Notes: generated from the letters alone by a model not told the origin. Counted from the stretch's first letter, positions 44,185 to 55,336 are shown. The stretch: 64,000 nucleotides of DNA from Buxus sempervirens (GCA_947561395.2 OX387190.1:12146858-12210857), one strand, 5' to 3'. Numbers and translations are program-made.

Positions 44185-44540
44185 AGGCACGATCCAATGG
44201 CAAGGTGAGTATCTTGTTGCTCAGACCATCTTCTATCAAGTGCCGATCAAGTCCCTTAGATGCTTCCACCTAAAGTCATCGTATAATGGTAAGAAGCACC
44301 TCGCCTTCTTGGACGCCAAAAGCTGCCCCTTTCTGATCCGCATAGATTCTTGCGATGACCCTGCTCACCTCGTATATATGAATTGCAGGATCCCCAGGTG
44401 AGCCTTCGACAAATCCAACTAAGCAGCCCACGTCTTCAAGAACTCCTCAGCCATTTGTCTATCCATCAAAATATCTGAAAGCCAGTGCAAATTGTTTGCT
44501 TGCATTGCAATCTGATCCACTTCATGAAAATCCAATGCAG
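44185..44540 (-). pseudogene. BTB/POZ-domain protein C-terminal fragment (At3g50780/At2g13690-like), decayed
   Basis: The minus strand from about 44540 reads LDFHEVDQIAMQANNLHWL and SDILMDRQMAEEFLKTWAA, then an in-frame TAG, then LDLSKAHL. After a frame change SRVIARIYAD follows, and near 44270-44190 [20 protein letters not shown] and LPLDR. This order (D-Q-I-A-x-Q-A-N-N-L-x-W-L, W-A-x-Q, V-S-R-x-x-A-R, L-D-R-x-L-I-E-D-G-L) matches the C-terminal region of plant BTB/POZ proteins of the At3g50780 kind as recalled. At least one stop and two frame changes show a pseudogene, and the N-terminal BTB domain is absent. Confidence 0.55.
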
Positions 44541-45025
44541 GTACACAAATAAAATATTGTTGAAGCAGTTGCAGGCACCCACCACAAGCCGAGAACAGAG
44601 AACAAGAAGAGGGAGAAAGTCACAAACACAATGACAAGAAAAGAAGGAAGGAAAATTTTCTCCAAAGGTAAATGTTGAAGAAGAGAAAGAAGGAAAATTT
44701 CCTCCACAAAGGATGCACTTTTACTTATATATAATGGATGAAATTTCATACATTGAAAGTGAACCTTTTTCCAATCAATGGTACACCCAAATATTAATTT
44801 GGCAAGGTTACATGAAGTACAAAAAGTCCTCAATTCTCAACATAGCTCCTAGTGCTAACACATGATTTGGATTTCGCAGCAAAGCAGAACAAAGAATATT
44901 GTACAGGCAAGTGAAAAAATTTCTTAAACCGTTCATTTCCTTGCAACATAATAGTGTGTTTTATCAAGTCTTTCCCATCAAAGGAAATGGTGAAATCAAC
45001 CAATGCAATCTAAAACATCATTCTG
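44541..45025. other. intergenic / probable 3' UTR of the LYRM2-like gene
   Basis: The right part, next to the stop at 45026, is likely the 3' UTR of the LYR-motif gene (inference). A minus-strand open frame at 44522-44833 shows no recognised motif. Nothing else is seen. Confidence 0.35.
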
Positions 45026-45874
45026 CTAGCCATGACCCTGCATATCAAGCATCTCATTCAGCCTTTTTAATCTCTCCAATCCTTCACTAATCAAGAAACG
45101 GATTCTCTGTTTGTCATCACAATGCCGATTATTTTCCATCTCTTGTCGAATTGTGTCTCTCAGTTCAGCTGCAAACCCATTAGTTATTCAAGAAATGCCC
45201 TTATATTTAATCACATCACATATCAAGGAAAAAATTAAGAATGCGTTTGACAACATTGCCACCAGTTTTAGTAGTAGTTAAAACTGAGATTGGTATGCCA
45301 ATACTATGGACGGAATGGGGGCATGCTTTGATAAATCCATAACCCGGCCCCATAAGTGTGTAGACTCTAGCCTATACTACACCCGCTCCAATCAAGATGG
45401 ATCAGGTTGACCCAATAGTATATAAAATGTTCAAATATTTAGTTTCTATAAACAAATATATAAAACAACTAATTATTTCTTTATGATATATGCATTTTCA
45501 TACAAGGTATATATAAACAACATATGCTTGAGCGAATTAAGGTGGAGTTCAGGGCAGGATATTGTCAGGTTGGACTAAACTCTAACTTAATTTATGAGTT
45601 ACCAAACCATAACCATAAGGAGCAGATCAGGTTGGATTAACCAATTAACCCACCCCATTGCATCCTTGGTGCAAGTAGTAAGTCAACCTTGCCAAATATC
45701 CCAACTTACAAAACAGGAAATGGATTCTTTTCCTTTATTTATTTATTTTTTTTCTTTTAAAGCTTTACCTCTAGCATGACTAGGAGCCTTCTGAGCAGCT
45801 CTCAATGCTTGTCTGTAAAGTTTTAGAACTCGAGAACGAAGAATGAAAGCCTGAAAATCCAAAGAGAGAACCAT
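45026..45874 (-). CDS. LYRM2: LYR-motif-containing protein (LYRM2-like), two coding exons
   Basis: Coding exons are 45769-45874 and 45026-45168 on the minus strand, joined across a 600-bp intron with a GTAAAG donor and TTTGCAG acceptor. The joined frame (106 + 143 nt) gives 82 residues with no break. Residues 1-35 start MVLSLDFQAFILRSRVLKLY and hold the L-Y-R tripeptide (residues 19-21) that names the family. The second exon gives ELRDTIRQEMENNRHCDDKQ and RIRFLISEGLERLKRLNEML, ending in MQGHG. LYR proteins are small three-helix mitochondrial proteins that bind acyl carrier protein and help build respiratory or Fe-S complexes; LYRM2 is linked to complex I (family knowledge). The length is normal for LYRM2 and the frame is intact. 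The ATG at 45872-45874 was chosen as the only start in frame before LDFQAF; a longer N-terminus from an upstream exon is possible but not seen. Confidence 0.9.
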
Positions 45875-47487
45875 AATTTATATCACTGCTTTGTCCCCCG
45901 TACATTTGGCGAAGAAAATGCCACTATCACTCTCATCCCTGCAGCAATTCCAGTAATCAAATAATTAGGACTGGCAAAATGACTCACATCTTAGTCTCAA
46001 GTCTATCAATAGAAGTAAACCCTGAAGAAAAAACTGAAACAAAGCAATACCTAGGTTAGAACATCTGAAGATATCACATTCGATTTTGTCTTCAATTCCA
46101 CAATGTCATTAAATGTAACATATATAAAACGTGGCAAAGACACCATTCAAGGTGTTATACTTTTGCTATCAATTAACTGTAAAGATTATGCTGGAATTTC
46201 TTTTTGTTTTCTTTTCACTGGTGAGGGAAGTAAGGTGGCCAATAAAAAGGAATCTCCTTTCACCTTCAAAGTGTGAAAATCATGAGATCTTGACCCCCTT
46301 AAACAAGTCATTAAAGCATCATCTTCTGTTTGGATCATGTAATCCCAGCCAGCTCAGATAAGCATGTAGGATACAGGAACAATGATCCCTGAAGCTGCAT
46401 CCAATCCTCAAAAGAACCAGATCGCTCAATGAGGGCGCAACAAAATTGAGCTTTAGGGTGTCCCCATAATCCTGTATGGCAACCCCGGTTGAGATGAAAG
46501 TCAAACAGCAGGAACATCTTCTAATGATCTCACACAATGAAATCTAGACTCCAGGCATATAATTAGCCAGGAATAAAATGCCAACATAAATCATGATATT
46601 TCTATCCATATAAATAAGCGATAAAAAAGCCAATCCAAAATACCGCTCGATTTTCTAAATGATTTTTTTGAAGAATTAACATGATTGATTAATCCAAAAA
46701 AACAGTTCTTCACAACCTTCACTCCTCTACTTCTCCCAAAACCACATTTCTCCCATTTTCATCCCATAGATCAAAAAATTGACATGCATAATAAGCCTCC
46801 ATGTCCTTTAAACTTTAATTTTGTGACTCCACTCAAGAGCTAGTTTGGTAAATCCCACGATATAAATCATGTCAAACTGGCACCTAATTTTATCAGAAAC
46901 ATTCAATATTATGGCTTCAATGTTGGGAAGTGACAGAAACATCCATCCATTATTTTCATGGTAATAGCTAATAACAGGCTAATCAACACTCCTCACAAAA
47001 TCTTAGAGACAGTTACAGGATGCAAACTACTGCTAGCCATTCCTAACTACTGCTCACTAGTCATTTCAAACTCCTCAGAACCAAAACGTTTACCCATAAC
47101 CATGGAACGGAACACGCTGACTGATGAAGTTATGGAATACATCAAATAAAGCTCTATAATTCATTTATATCAAAACAAATGGATAGCAACCAAAGCATTT
47201 GGAATTTCTCTTCAAAGCTCTAACCAAATTTATGTTCCAGTTTCTTTTCATAGCAAATTATAACACCTACTTCTTCGTAACACCCAATAGAGATATTAGG
47301 TTATGAACTTATTTTGCAGATTGATTGATGCAGGAATTTTCCCTACAATCCTCTATCTGAACTACTTCTGGGATTTTCATTACATTAAAAAAAATAAAAA
47401 AATAAAGAACAAATGAATTAAATTAACGAAACAAGTAAGGAGAAGAAGGAAATAACAAGGTAATAGATGTCATGAATTTAACATTAC
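45875..47487. other. probable 5' leader intron of the LYRM2-like gene
   Basis: No coding supported on either strand, no terminal repeats. AT-rich. It lies between the probable leader exon and the first coding exon. Confidence 0.35.
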
Positions 47488-47665
47488 CTTTGGAAAAGTT
47501 TTCGGGCATGAAACGTGGACTTCTATTTTTTTGGGTAGCTAGTGATCTACACTGCCCCCGTGTGAGAGGATGTAGAGAGGGAAGTATGAATAAGAACGAT
47601 TTGGAACAAGAAGAAGAAGGTGATATTTGGCAGAGAAAAGAAGAAGAGGGGATTACCCAGTGAGC
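47488..47665 (-). other. LYRM2: probable 5' UTR exon and promoter-proximal region of the LYRM2-like gene
   Basis: The minus strand shows a leader rich in CTT/TCT ending CCAAAG|GTAATG, a good donor at 47487/47488. A matching acceptor, AAAGCAG, lies about 12 bases upstream of the ATG at 45874. A short upstream reading frame starting MPENFSK lies at the end of this exon. The layout of a leader intron of about 1.6 kb is inference; transcript data would settle it. Confidence 0.4.
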
Positions 47666-47759
47666 CTTTTTCAACGCTTACCGTAAATGTTTGCTCAACA
47701 GCATCTGCCCTAAGGGGCATCAGGAGCTTGGATCGTCAATGGGACCGAGAGTTGGAAAT

Positions 47760-47900
47760 TTTTGAACCGATCCATCAACCCTTCCGAACCCAACCCAAAT
47801 AAATGGGTTCGGGTTGATCGTTTATTACTTGGGTTGATGTTTTCCCAACCCGCCTGGAAACGGATTAACCCAAACCGAACCCGTCACTTAGTTAGGTACC
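47760..47900. repeat. GGGTTCGGGTT / AACCCAACCC-rich dispersed repeat
   Basis: Short runs of AACCCAACCC, GGGTTCGGGTTG and CCCAACCCGCC lie here. Similar composition recurs at 9950-10050, 10420-10520 and 48955-49130. It is probably a common fragment of small transposons rather than telomere DNA. Confidence 0.45.
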
Positions 47901-47949
47901 CAACAAACAATATACCATTGTTTTCCCTTTTTCTTTTTTTTTTTAAGGC

Positions 47950-48500
47950 ATTATCTATACTATATATAACGTGTGGCGCCGCTTGGGAATTGTGCCAACC
48001 AAAATGTCCAAATTTCCAAAACAGCAACTTACACATCATTGTGAAGTTTCAATAATAAAAGGATACAATAATCAAAACTGTCTCAATTTTTATAAAAACT
48101 TAATAAGCAGTTGCAAAATTGTTCATCTCTATTCTCTTTCTTCATACGTGCACTACCGCATGTGCAACCAACTAGTAGATAATTATGTGCCTACGACAAT
48201 CTCTGAGAGGCTGTCACTCCTTATACAAAGATAGAATAAAAGAATCTATACTATCTATACCATATATAATGTGTAGCGCCCCCTTGGGAAATGCGCCAAC
48301 AAATGTGAAATTTCCTAAACAGCCCTTACACATCATTAGGAAGATTCATTAAATAAAAGGGTACAATAGTTAGACTACTTCAATTTTTTAAAAAGCTTAA
48401 TAATCAGTTGCAAAACTGGTCCGTCCTTCTACTTCTTTCTTCATACGTGCAGCACTCCACGTGAACCCGGCTAGCAAACCATTAATCAAACTGACACATA
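47950..48500. repeat. tandem duplication of an about 290-bp unit with TCTATACTATATATAA-like starts
   Basis: Unit 1 begins about 47951 (TATCTATACTATATATAACG) and unit 2 about 48258 (CTATACCATATATAATGTG). They share the successive segments GCGCCxxCTTGGGAA, TTTCCAAAACAGC, ACACATCAT, AAAAGGATACAATA, AATAAGCAGTTGCAAAA and TTCTTTCTTCATACGTGCA in the same order. Identity is about 80% by eye. The starts resemble Helitron 5' ends (TC-TATACTAT-like), but no Helitron 3' hairpin was found. Confidence 0.6.
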
Positions 48501-48954
48501 AATAGAAACCTAAAAAAACTTAGTTTTGAAAAGTGATAAACAAAGAAAGGAGAATAGAAGCTTCGTTTGTCGTCTATTTTCAACCCTTGTTCAACATGTG
48601 AATAGATTTGCACCTTCTTCAACTTCTAGGTTTTTTACTTTTAAATCAATTGTCTTCTTGTTGGTTAAGATAATGAGAAAACATTGTAAATATTCTCAAT
48701 CCTCAGTGGTTGCTGATCTACTCAATATTATATAAATTTTGTAAAACAAGAGCACACTTATGTAAAAAATGTTTCATGATCTTTATTTTCTCAATTTTCA
48801 AAAAATAAACATTTAATTCCAAGTTTTAAAAAAAAATTAAACATTTATATTAAGAAAAAACAATGGTCCACGTCTCTATTATTTCTAAATTGATCTCTAA
48901 AAAAGTTCTAAACTAAATAAAAGAATTTTTTTAAAAGAAACTGTAAGTAATTAA
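48501..48954. other. intergenic, nothing recognised
   Basis: AT-rich with A-runs, and no coding or repeats beyond simple A/T tracts. Confidence 0.4.
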
Positions 48955-49184
48955 ATGGGCTAGGTCATGTTCAACCCGTTTATTTGCGGGTTGGATTCGA
49001 TTCCATGATTTTCCAACCCATTGGTAAATGGTTTGAATCCGATCCAACCCATTTACAACCAGCCCAAACCCAACCCAACCCGACTCATTACCACCTCAGG
49101 GCAGTTAATGTTAGGGATGACAATGGGTTGGGTTAAATGGGTAACACCACCCCCACCCCCCCCACCCCCCCCAATGGAACATTG

Positions 49185-49735
49185 TTTATTTAAAATAAGG
49201 CTTTCTATAACCTTGCCCCTACGTTATAACAAATTTGCGTCTATATCCTCCTATTTTTAATATTTGTATTTATATCCCTCCATTTAGCATACTCATTGCA
49301 ATTAACCCCGTTAAAGTCCATTAACTTTTATTGTTATTAAATGATTAAAGTAACATTTTATAAAATAAAATAAAATTTTATTACATTTACCCTCCTATAT
49401 TACCTTTTATTTTCATTTGTGTTTTTTGTATTATTTCTATTGCATTTATACCTTAGGTCCTTGATATTAATTTTCTCAATTGATAGTTATTCATTTAAAT
49501 TCTGCCAAGCATATGATTATGCAACTATCTAATTTTTATTTTTATCTTATAAAAGGTTAATTTAGTTATTTAATAAAAATAAATAACAAAAATTAACGGA
49601 ATTTAACGTTATGGGTGCAGCTGCAATGGTGATGCTAAATTGAAGGATATAAATACAAATACTAAAAACATGAGGATATAGATGCAAATTTGTTATAATG
49701 TTGGGGCATAGATGCAAAAAGCCCAAGATACATTA
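49185..49735. mobile_element. MITE with long inverted repeats (about 110 bp arms)
   Basis: The left arm (about 49195-49300), with ACGTTATAACAAATTTGC and GTATTTATATCCCTCC, is the inverse of the right arm (about 49615-49722), with GCAAATTTGTTATAATG and GGATATAAATACAAATAC. The ends read AGGCTTTCTATAACC and (inverted) GGGCTTTTTGCATC. Long arms and about 550 bp size suggest a Mutator-type MITE. The target duplication could not be fixed. A C-rich run (CACCCCCACCCCCCCC) lies just left, near 49146-49172. Confidence 0.6.
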
Positions 49736-49769
49736 TGGATTGATATATTGTATCAAAAAACGTTTTTTT

Positions 49770-49968
49770 TTTTTTTGGGTCCATTCTTATACAACCGGTC
49801 AACCCCGACAAACACCGTTACCAATCCGATAGGGGCAAATTAGGGCTTGGAAGGCAAGTTGGGGTTTACCAAAACCCACCCAAACCCACGATGTTGTGGG
49901 CCCATAAGTAGGGCTCGGGGATGGGTTTGTGCCCCGTATGGGCAGACCCAATTCCGAGGCATTACATT
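49770..49968 (+). repeat. 3' end fragment of a family-L LTR
   Basis: GGGCCCATAAGTAGGGCTCG and GAGGCATTACA at 49899-49968 match the last 85 bases of LTR copy 3 (24928-24999). Only the end is present; it abuts the right part of a copia LTR at 49969. A matching start and target duplication are not seen. Confidence 0.6.
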
Positions 49969-50105
49969 TTCCCACATAAATTTGGTGTGTTCTCTCTTGT
50001 TCTTTTGATGTTTGATATATTGCCTGGGTTTGCATTATTTATTGCTCTGCTTATATCTGTTAATTTTTGGCTAAGTCAATTCCACAGAGTATTTTGGACC
50101 AACAA

Positions 50106-50117
50106 GTGGTATCAGAG
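50106..50117 (+). promoter_or_regulatory. copia primer-binding site
   Basis: TGGTATCAGAGC, the exact complement of the 3' end of initiator-Met tRNA, lies two bases after the LTR end. Confidence 0.9.
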
Positions 50118-50169
50118 CCACGTTCTTTGGTGTAGGGATATTGTGGGATTAGATGGAGAGGTCTTCGGG

Positions 50170-50890
50170 TACCCTAATTAAATTAGTGCTTCTAATTACT
50201 CTACTTGGAAGCCTATAATAGAAGATATCCTTTATTGTAAAGATATGCATAAACCCATTGAAGGTGTTATTGCTAAGCCAAAGGATATGTGTGATGGTAA
50301 TTGGCAGAGGATGCACAGAAAGGCTATCGGGTATATTAGACAATGGATTAACCTTAATGTTTTTCATCATATCTCTAGAGACAAAAGCCTACAGTCTTTG
50401 GAAAAAGCTAGAGGATCTCTATGAAAGAAAAGTAACCCAGAACAAAGCCTTTGCAATCATGAGGCTTGTGAACTTGAAGCTAAGAGAGGGAATATCTATT
50501 GCTGAGCATTCGAGTGAGTTCCAATCCAAGACTCAGTGAATCAGTTGACCACAATGAAACTAGTGCTAGATTATGAGTTGAAGGCACTAATGTTGTTGAG
50601 CTCTTTACCTGATAGTTGGGAGGCTTTAGTAGTGTCACTCGGTAATTCTGCTCCTTATGGAGTACTACAGCTTACTCTTGTGAAATATAGCTTGTTGAAT
50701 GAAGAGACACAAAGAATAGACATGGGTAAGAATAGTGCACATGGTCTTGTTATAGAGGACAGGGGTAGAGGTATGAGTAGAGGTCGTAAGGGACACGGTT
50801 CGCCAAGAATTCAGTCAAGTACAAGAGGAAAAAATAAAGTGCTTCCATTATAATAAAGAGGGTCATATGAAGAAACAATGCAAGCTTTGG
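50170..50890 (+). pseudogene. copia gag with zinc knuckle
   Basis: Plus-strand reading gives LWKKLEDLYERKVTQNKAFA and IMRLVNLKLREGISIAEH (UBN2-type gag), then LLSSLPDSWEALVVSLGNS, and at about 50838-50880 a CCHC knuckle CFHYNKEGHMKKQC. Broken; fossil. Confidence 0.8.
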
Positions 50891-51039
50891 AAAAAAAATT
50901 GAAAGAGGAGAAGAATCAGAAGAAAGCCAAGAATGAAAACACCAACAAAAAAAGAAGAAGAAGACACCACTACTTGTGTTTCAGATAAAGAAGTTGCAGT
51001 TCTTTGTGTGGGAAAGGATCAGTGTCGCCATGCTTCAAA

Positions 51040-51523
51040 TCCCTATGTAGAATGGACAATTGATTCAGCATGTTTATACCATTTTACTTAAGAGAGAGCT
51101 CTTCACTACTTATAGAGCTGAAAATTTTGGCAAGGTGAGAATGGACAATAATAACTATTCTAACATTGTAGGAATTGGTGATATTTGCCTTGTTACTAAT
51201 GTTGGCTACACCTTTAAACTAAAAGATGTACGACATGTTCCAGATATAAGTCTGAATCTGATCTCCACTATTGCTCTTGATATTGCAGGGTATCATAATT
51301 ATTTTGGCAACAGGAGTTGGAAACTCTCAAAAGGATCAATGGTATTGGCTAGAGGATATTGCCACTTTAGTTGCACACTTTTAAAGACACAAGTAAAGTT
51401 GGGTGGTGCTACAATGAATATTGCCGAAGAAGATGCTTTTCCAAATTTGTGTCATAAGCGGCTGGCTCACATGAGTGAAAAGGGGCTGCAAGTCTTGGGA
51501 AAGAAATCTCTCATTCCTTTCCC
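51040..51523 (+). pseudogene. copia protease and pre-integrase region
   Basis: Reading gives EWTIDSACLYHF (protease D-S-x-C/A start), IGDICLVTNVGYTFKLKDVR and HVPDISLNLIS, then the pre-integrase RLAHMSEKGLQVLGKKSLIP up to the MITE insertion. Broken; fossil. Confidence 0.75.
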
Positions 51524-51526
51524 TAA

Positions 51527-52099
51527 GGCTGTGTTTGGAACCCTAGATTTGGGGAGAAAAGAAAAGAAAATGCTAAAATTTTCTTTTCTCTTGTTTGGTT
51601 TAGGTGAAGGAAAATGAGATTTTCTCTCCAAATTTTCTCTCCCTCTTTCTCTTCAATGTAAAAAAATTTCTCTCCAAAAAGGTAGGAATTTTGAAAGAAA
51701 AGAAAATTCACCATCACTTATCACTATTCACACCACCCACCCATCCCACCACTAGCACCATCTACCACCACCATAACCCATCACCCACCACCACCATCGC
51801 CCACTACTACCACCGACCACCACCACCACCACCATCATCTCCCGCCACCACCAACAACCGCCGCGACCACCACCTACTGCCACCCATCGCCACCATCACC
51901 CACTGCCACTCGGCACCACTGCCCACCACCCTAACCCATCATCTTTACTAAAATATATATTTTTTTCTTCTCATTTCTCATCTCATCCAAACATCAAAAA
52001 AGAAAAGAAAATCAGTATTTTTCTTTTCTTCTCTCTTCTTTTCTTTTCCTTTTTAGCTTTCTTTTCTCTATCCCTAAATCCAAGGTTCCAAATACAGCC
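51527..52099. mobile_element. PIF/Harbinger-type MITE (Tourist-like), TSD TAA, inside the copia element
   Basis: The left end GGCTGTGTTTGGAACCCTAG and the right end CTAAATCCAAGGTTCC...AATACAGCC are inverted repeats. They are flanked by TAA at 51524-51526 and 52100-52102. The interior (about 51725-51950) is a CCACCA/CACCAT-rich low-complexity tract. At 573 bp with no coding it is a non-autonomous element, younger than the copia copy. Confidence 0.85.
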
Positions 52100-52102
52100 T
52101 AA

Positions 52103-52860
52103 AGGTACGTCATTAAAGCATTGTGATTATTATTTACTTGGAAATCATCATAAAGTTTCTTTTTAGAAAACGTCCAGTAGAGAGCTCAATGTATTGGACT
52201 TAGTCTACTCTAATGTGTGTGGTCCCATTGAAGTGGAGTCCTTAGGTGCCACTAAAATATTTTGTTACTGTTATTGGTGATGCTTCATGAAAAGTGTGGG
52301 TTTATGTTTTAAAAACAAAAGACCAGGTATTTCAATGCTTCGAGCAATTTCATGCTATGGTAGAAAAATAAATAAGGAAGCAATTAAAGTGTCTTTGTAC
52401 TAAGAATACATGTCTAATGAGTTTGAGAACTATTGCTCAGAGCGTGAAATTAGACATGTGAAGACAATACCTTGTACCCCACAACATAACGATGTGGAAA
52501 AAAGGATGAACCACACAATTGTTAAGAAGGTCAGATGCATGTTGAGGATGGCTGAATTGCTTAAGTCATTCTAGGTTGAAGCTGTTTTGACTGTATGCTA
52601 CCTAATTAACTGGTCTCCATCAGTGTCTTTGGATTTTGATACTTCTAAGAAAGTGTGGACAGGGAAGGATGTTTTCTATTCTCATTTGAAAGTGTTTGGG
52701 TGCAAGGCATTTGCCCATGTGCCTAAGGAACAAAGGACAAATTTTGATGATCATAAAGTCATTCCTTGCATATTTATTGGTTATGGAGATGCAGAATTTG
52801 ACTACAAGCTATAGTATCCAGAAAAGAAGAAAATCATCAAAAGTAGAGATGTGGCTTTTC
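52103..52860 (+). pseudogene. copia integrase
   Basis: Integrase-like reading resumes after the MITE (about 52190-52560), with IRHVKTIPCTPQHNDV-like core sequence, followed by the conserved LKVFGCKAFAHVPKEQR and IPCIFIGYGDAEFDYKL (52690-52810) near the C-terminal part. Broken; fossil. Confidence 0.75.
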
Positions 52861-53219
52861 ATAAGGACCAGACCCTAGAAGACTTTGAGAAAGTTAAGAA
52901 GCCAAGACAAGCAGCTGAAGATGTTCCTGACCTTACACCTATCTCTATATATCCATATAATGCCACTAATGGGAAAGAGATGAGGACTGAAGATGGAGAT
53001 GAGCCAATTGTTGATAAGGATGATGTATTCGAGCGGGGAGAACAGTCTACTTTGCCAGAGAGTATTAATCAGGGGTAGTATCCTCTATAGTAGAGCCTCA
53101 GGTTAGGAGGTCTAACTGAGAGCATCATCCATCATCTAGATACCTTGAATCAGAGTATGTTTTGCTTATTGAAGAGGGGAAGCTAGATTATTTTCAAGAA
53201 GTGTATACTCACAAGTACA

Positions 53220-54190
53220 AGTAAAGCTGGGTAAAAGCAATGCAGGAAGAGATGATTTCTCTGCAAAATAATGACATTTATGAGTTGGTAGAACTTCCTA
53301 AAGGTAAAAGGGCTCTAGGAAACTAATGGGTGTTCAAGCAGAAAATGGATTGTGAAAAGATAGTAAGGTACAAAGCTCGATTGGTAGTAAAAGGCTACAA
53401 ACAAAAAAAAAATATTGACTTTGATGAAACATTTTCTCCAGTTATCAAGTTGAGTTCCATTCAAGTTGTTTTGGGTTTGGCAGCTAGCTTAGATCTTGAG
53501 CTTGAACAGTTAGATGTGAAGACTGTATTTCTCCATAGTGACTTGGAGGAAGAAATATATATAGTTCAGCTAGGAGGATTTGAAGTTAAAGGGAAAGATC
53601 ACATGGTTTACAAGTTGAAAAAGAACTTGTATGGGTTAAAGCAGGCTCCAAGGCAATAGTACTAGAAGTTTAACTCGTTTATGGTAGGTAATGGCTATAC
53701 CAGGACAAAGGCAAATCACTATGTATATGTCAGAAAGTTCCATGATGATAAGTTCATTATTTTTATGTTAGATGTAGATGATATGTTGGTAGTGGGACAA
53801 GATGTTCAGTTGATCCGCCGTTTGAAGTCAGAGTTGTCTAAGTCTTTTGATATGAAAGACCTTGGTGCAGTAAGACAGATTTTGGGTATGCAGATTTTTC
53901 GTCACAGGATAGTTAAGAAGCTGTGGTTGTCACAGGAGAAGTATATTGAGAAGGTACTTGAAAGATTTAACATGAAACAAGCCACCAGTTAGTACACCTC
54001 TTGTTGGTCACTTCAAACTGAGTAAGAAGACTTGTCCCTCTACCAAGGAAGAGAAAGATAGCATGGAAGTAGTTCCTTACTCCTCTGCAGTCAAGAATTT
54101 GATATATACGATGGTTTGTACATGCCCAGACATTGCCTAGGCTATTGGCATTGTCAGCAGGTTCCTTTCTAATCCTGGTAAAGATCACTA
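53220..54190 (+). pseudogene. copia reverse transcriptase
   Basis: Reading gives WVFKQKMDCEKIVRYKARLV, VKGYKQKKNIDFDETFSPVI, LEQLDVKTVFLHSDLEEEIY and VYKLKKNLYGLKQAPRQ, then IFMLDVDDMLVVGQD with the V-D-D active-site box near 53770-53790. Motif order is normal for copia. Broken; fossil. Confidence 0.85.
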
Positions 54191-54194
54191 GCAA

Positions 54195-54650
54195 GCAGTG
54201 AAATGGATTCTCAAATACTTAAGAGGTAGCTCCAAGATGTGCATGACTTTTGGCGGTTCAAAACCAGTTTTGGAGGGATATACAGATGCAGATATGGCAA
54301 GTGACCATGAAGGTAGGAAATCAACTATAGGGTACTTGTTTACTTTTACAGGGGGAACTGTATCATGGCAGTCAAAACTGCAAAAGTGTATTGCCTTGGA
54401 TAAAACTGTTTCTTCAAGTTTTGGGTTTGATGCTGGATGAGTTTGTGGTTCATTGTAACAGTCAAAGTGCCTTAGACTTGAGCAAAAAGGCTACTTATCA
54501 TTCACATACAAAGCACATAGATGTGAGATATCATTGGCTACGTTAAACAGTTGTTACTGCTAAAGAAGATTCATACTGAAAAGAATCCAGCAGACATGAT
54601 GACAAAGGTTGTTACCTAAGATAAGCTGGAAGTTTGTGCCAGATTGGCTG
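54195..54650 (+). pseudogene. copia RNase H
   Basis: Reading gives WILKYLRGSSKMCMTFG, LEGYTDADMASDHEGRKSTI and GGTVSWQSKLQKCIAL, then SALDLSKKATYHSHTKHID near 54465-54520. Fossil. Confidence 0.8.
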
Positions 54651-54714
54651 GCATGGACTCTTACTAGCTAGTAAAAGTACAGTCTCCATCCATTGTGAGC
54701 TGTAGGGGGAGATT

Positions 54715-55335
54715 GTAGTGGGGTCCAGCCCACATGACGCGGCACCAAACCTATTTGGGTTTCATTGCCCCTTTTTTGAAAAGAGAGAGTAGTATGAGAG
54801 AAGGCATGGTAGTGTTGATGAGAACAAAAAGACAAAAAGGGTAAAAAACGATGGTGTTCGTGAGTTCTCAAAAGATGGAATGAACACGGTTAAAGAGAAA
54901 AGGTACGCTCTTGTTTGTTTTCTCTTTGGGCATGGTTTTCACACAGGATTTGAGATTTGGTTTCTCTCGAAGATTGGTTGCTACATGGAGTTGTAGAAAT
55001 GATCTCATTACATTTTTGGGTTCATCACATTGTGGTGGTTTGGGTGAGATTGCTGTTATTCTTAGGGAGTTGATATTTGTTGATTTCCCAATTTGTTTAG
55101 AACTTAGGTTTCGGGCAAGAATTTGAGTACATTGTAATCTCTATTTTATTATAATAGATTGATCGGATTTGTCCCATGAACTTTTCCCTGAGGGTTTTTT
55201 TCCACATAAATTTGGCATGTTCTTTCTTGTTCTTTTGGTGTTTGATATATTGCTTGGGTGTGCATTATTTATTGCTTCACGTGTATCTGTTTATTTTTGG
55301 CTAAGTCAATTCCATAGAGTATTTGGGACCAATAA
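54715..55335 (+). repeat. copia 3' LTR
   Basis: It starts TGTAGTGGGGTCCAGCCC right after the polypurine tract. Its last 140 bases (CACATAAATTTGGCATGTTC onward) match the partial 5' LTR at 49974-50103. The exact end (near ACCAATA) is uncertain by a few bases. Confidence 0.8.
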
Positions 55336-55336
55336 A

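Larger units (their letters stand above)
49969..55335 (+). mobile_element. Ty1/copia LTR retrotransposon, plus strand, broken
   Basis: A partial 5' LTR (49969-50103) is followed by the primer-binding site TGGTATCAGAGC (50106-50117, initiator-Met tRNA). Then come gag, protease, integrase, RT and RNase H in copia order, a polypurine tract (AGGGGGAGAT, ending 54714) and a full 3' LTR (about 54715-55335). The coding shows many breaks (roughly ten or more) and a MITE sits inside it (51527-52099). Within the shared 135 bp the LTRs differ by roughly 10%, so it is an old copy. Fossil. Confidence 0.85.

Noticed and set aside
47760-47900. Interstitial telomere repeat
   Set aside because: The motif is a degenerate GGGTTCGGGTT mixture, not TTTAGGG arrays.
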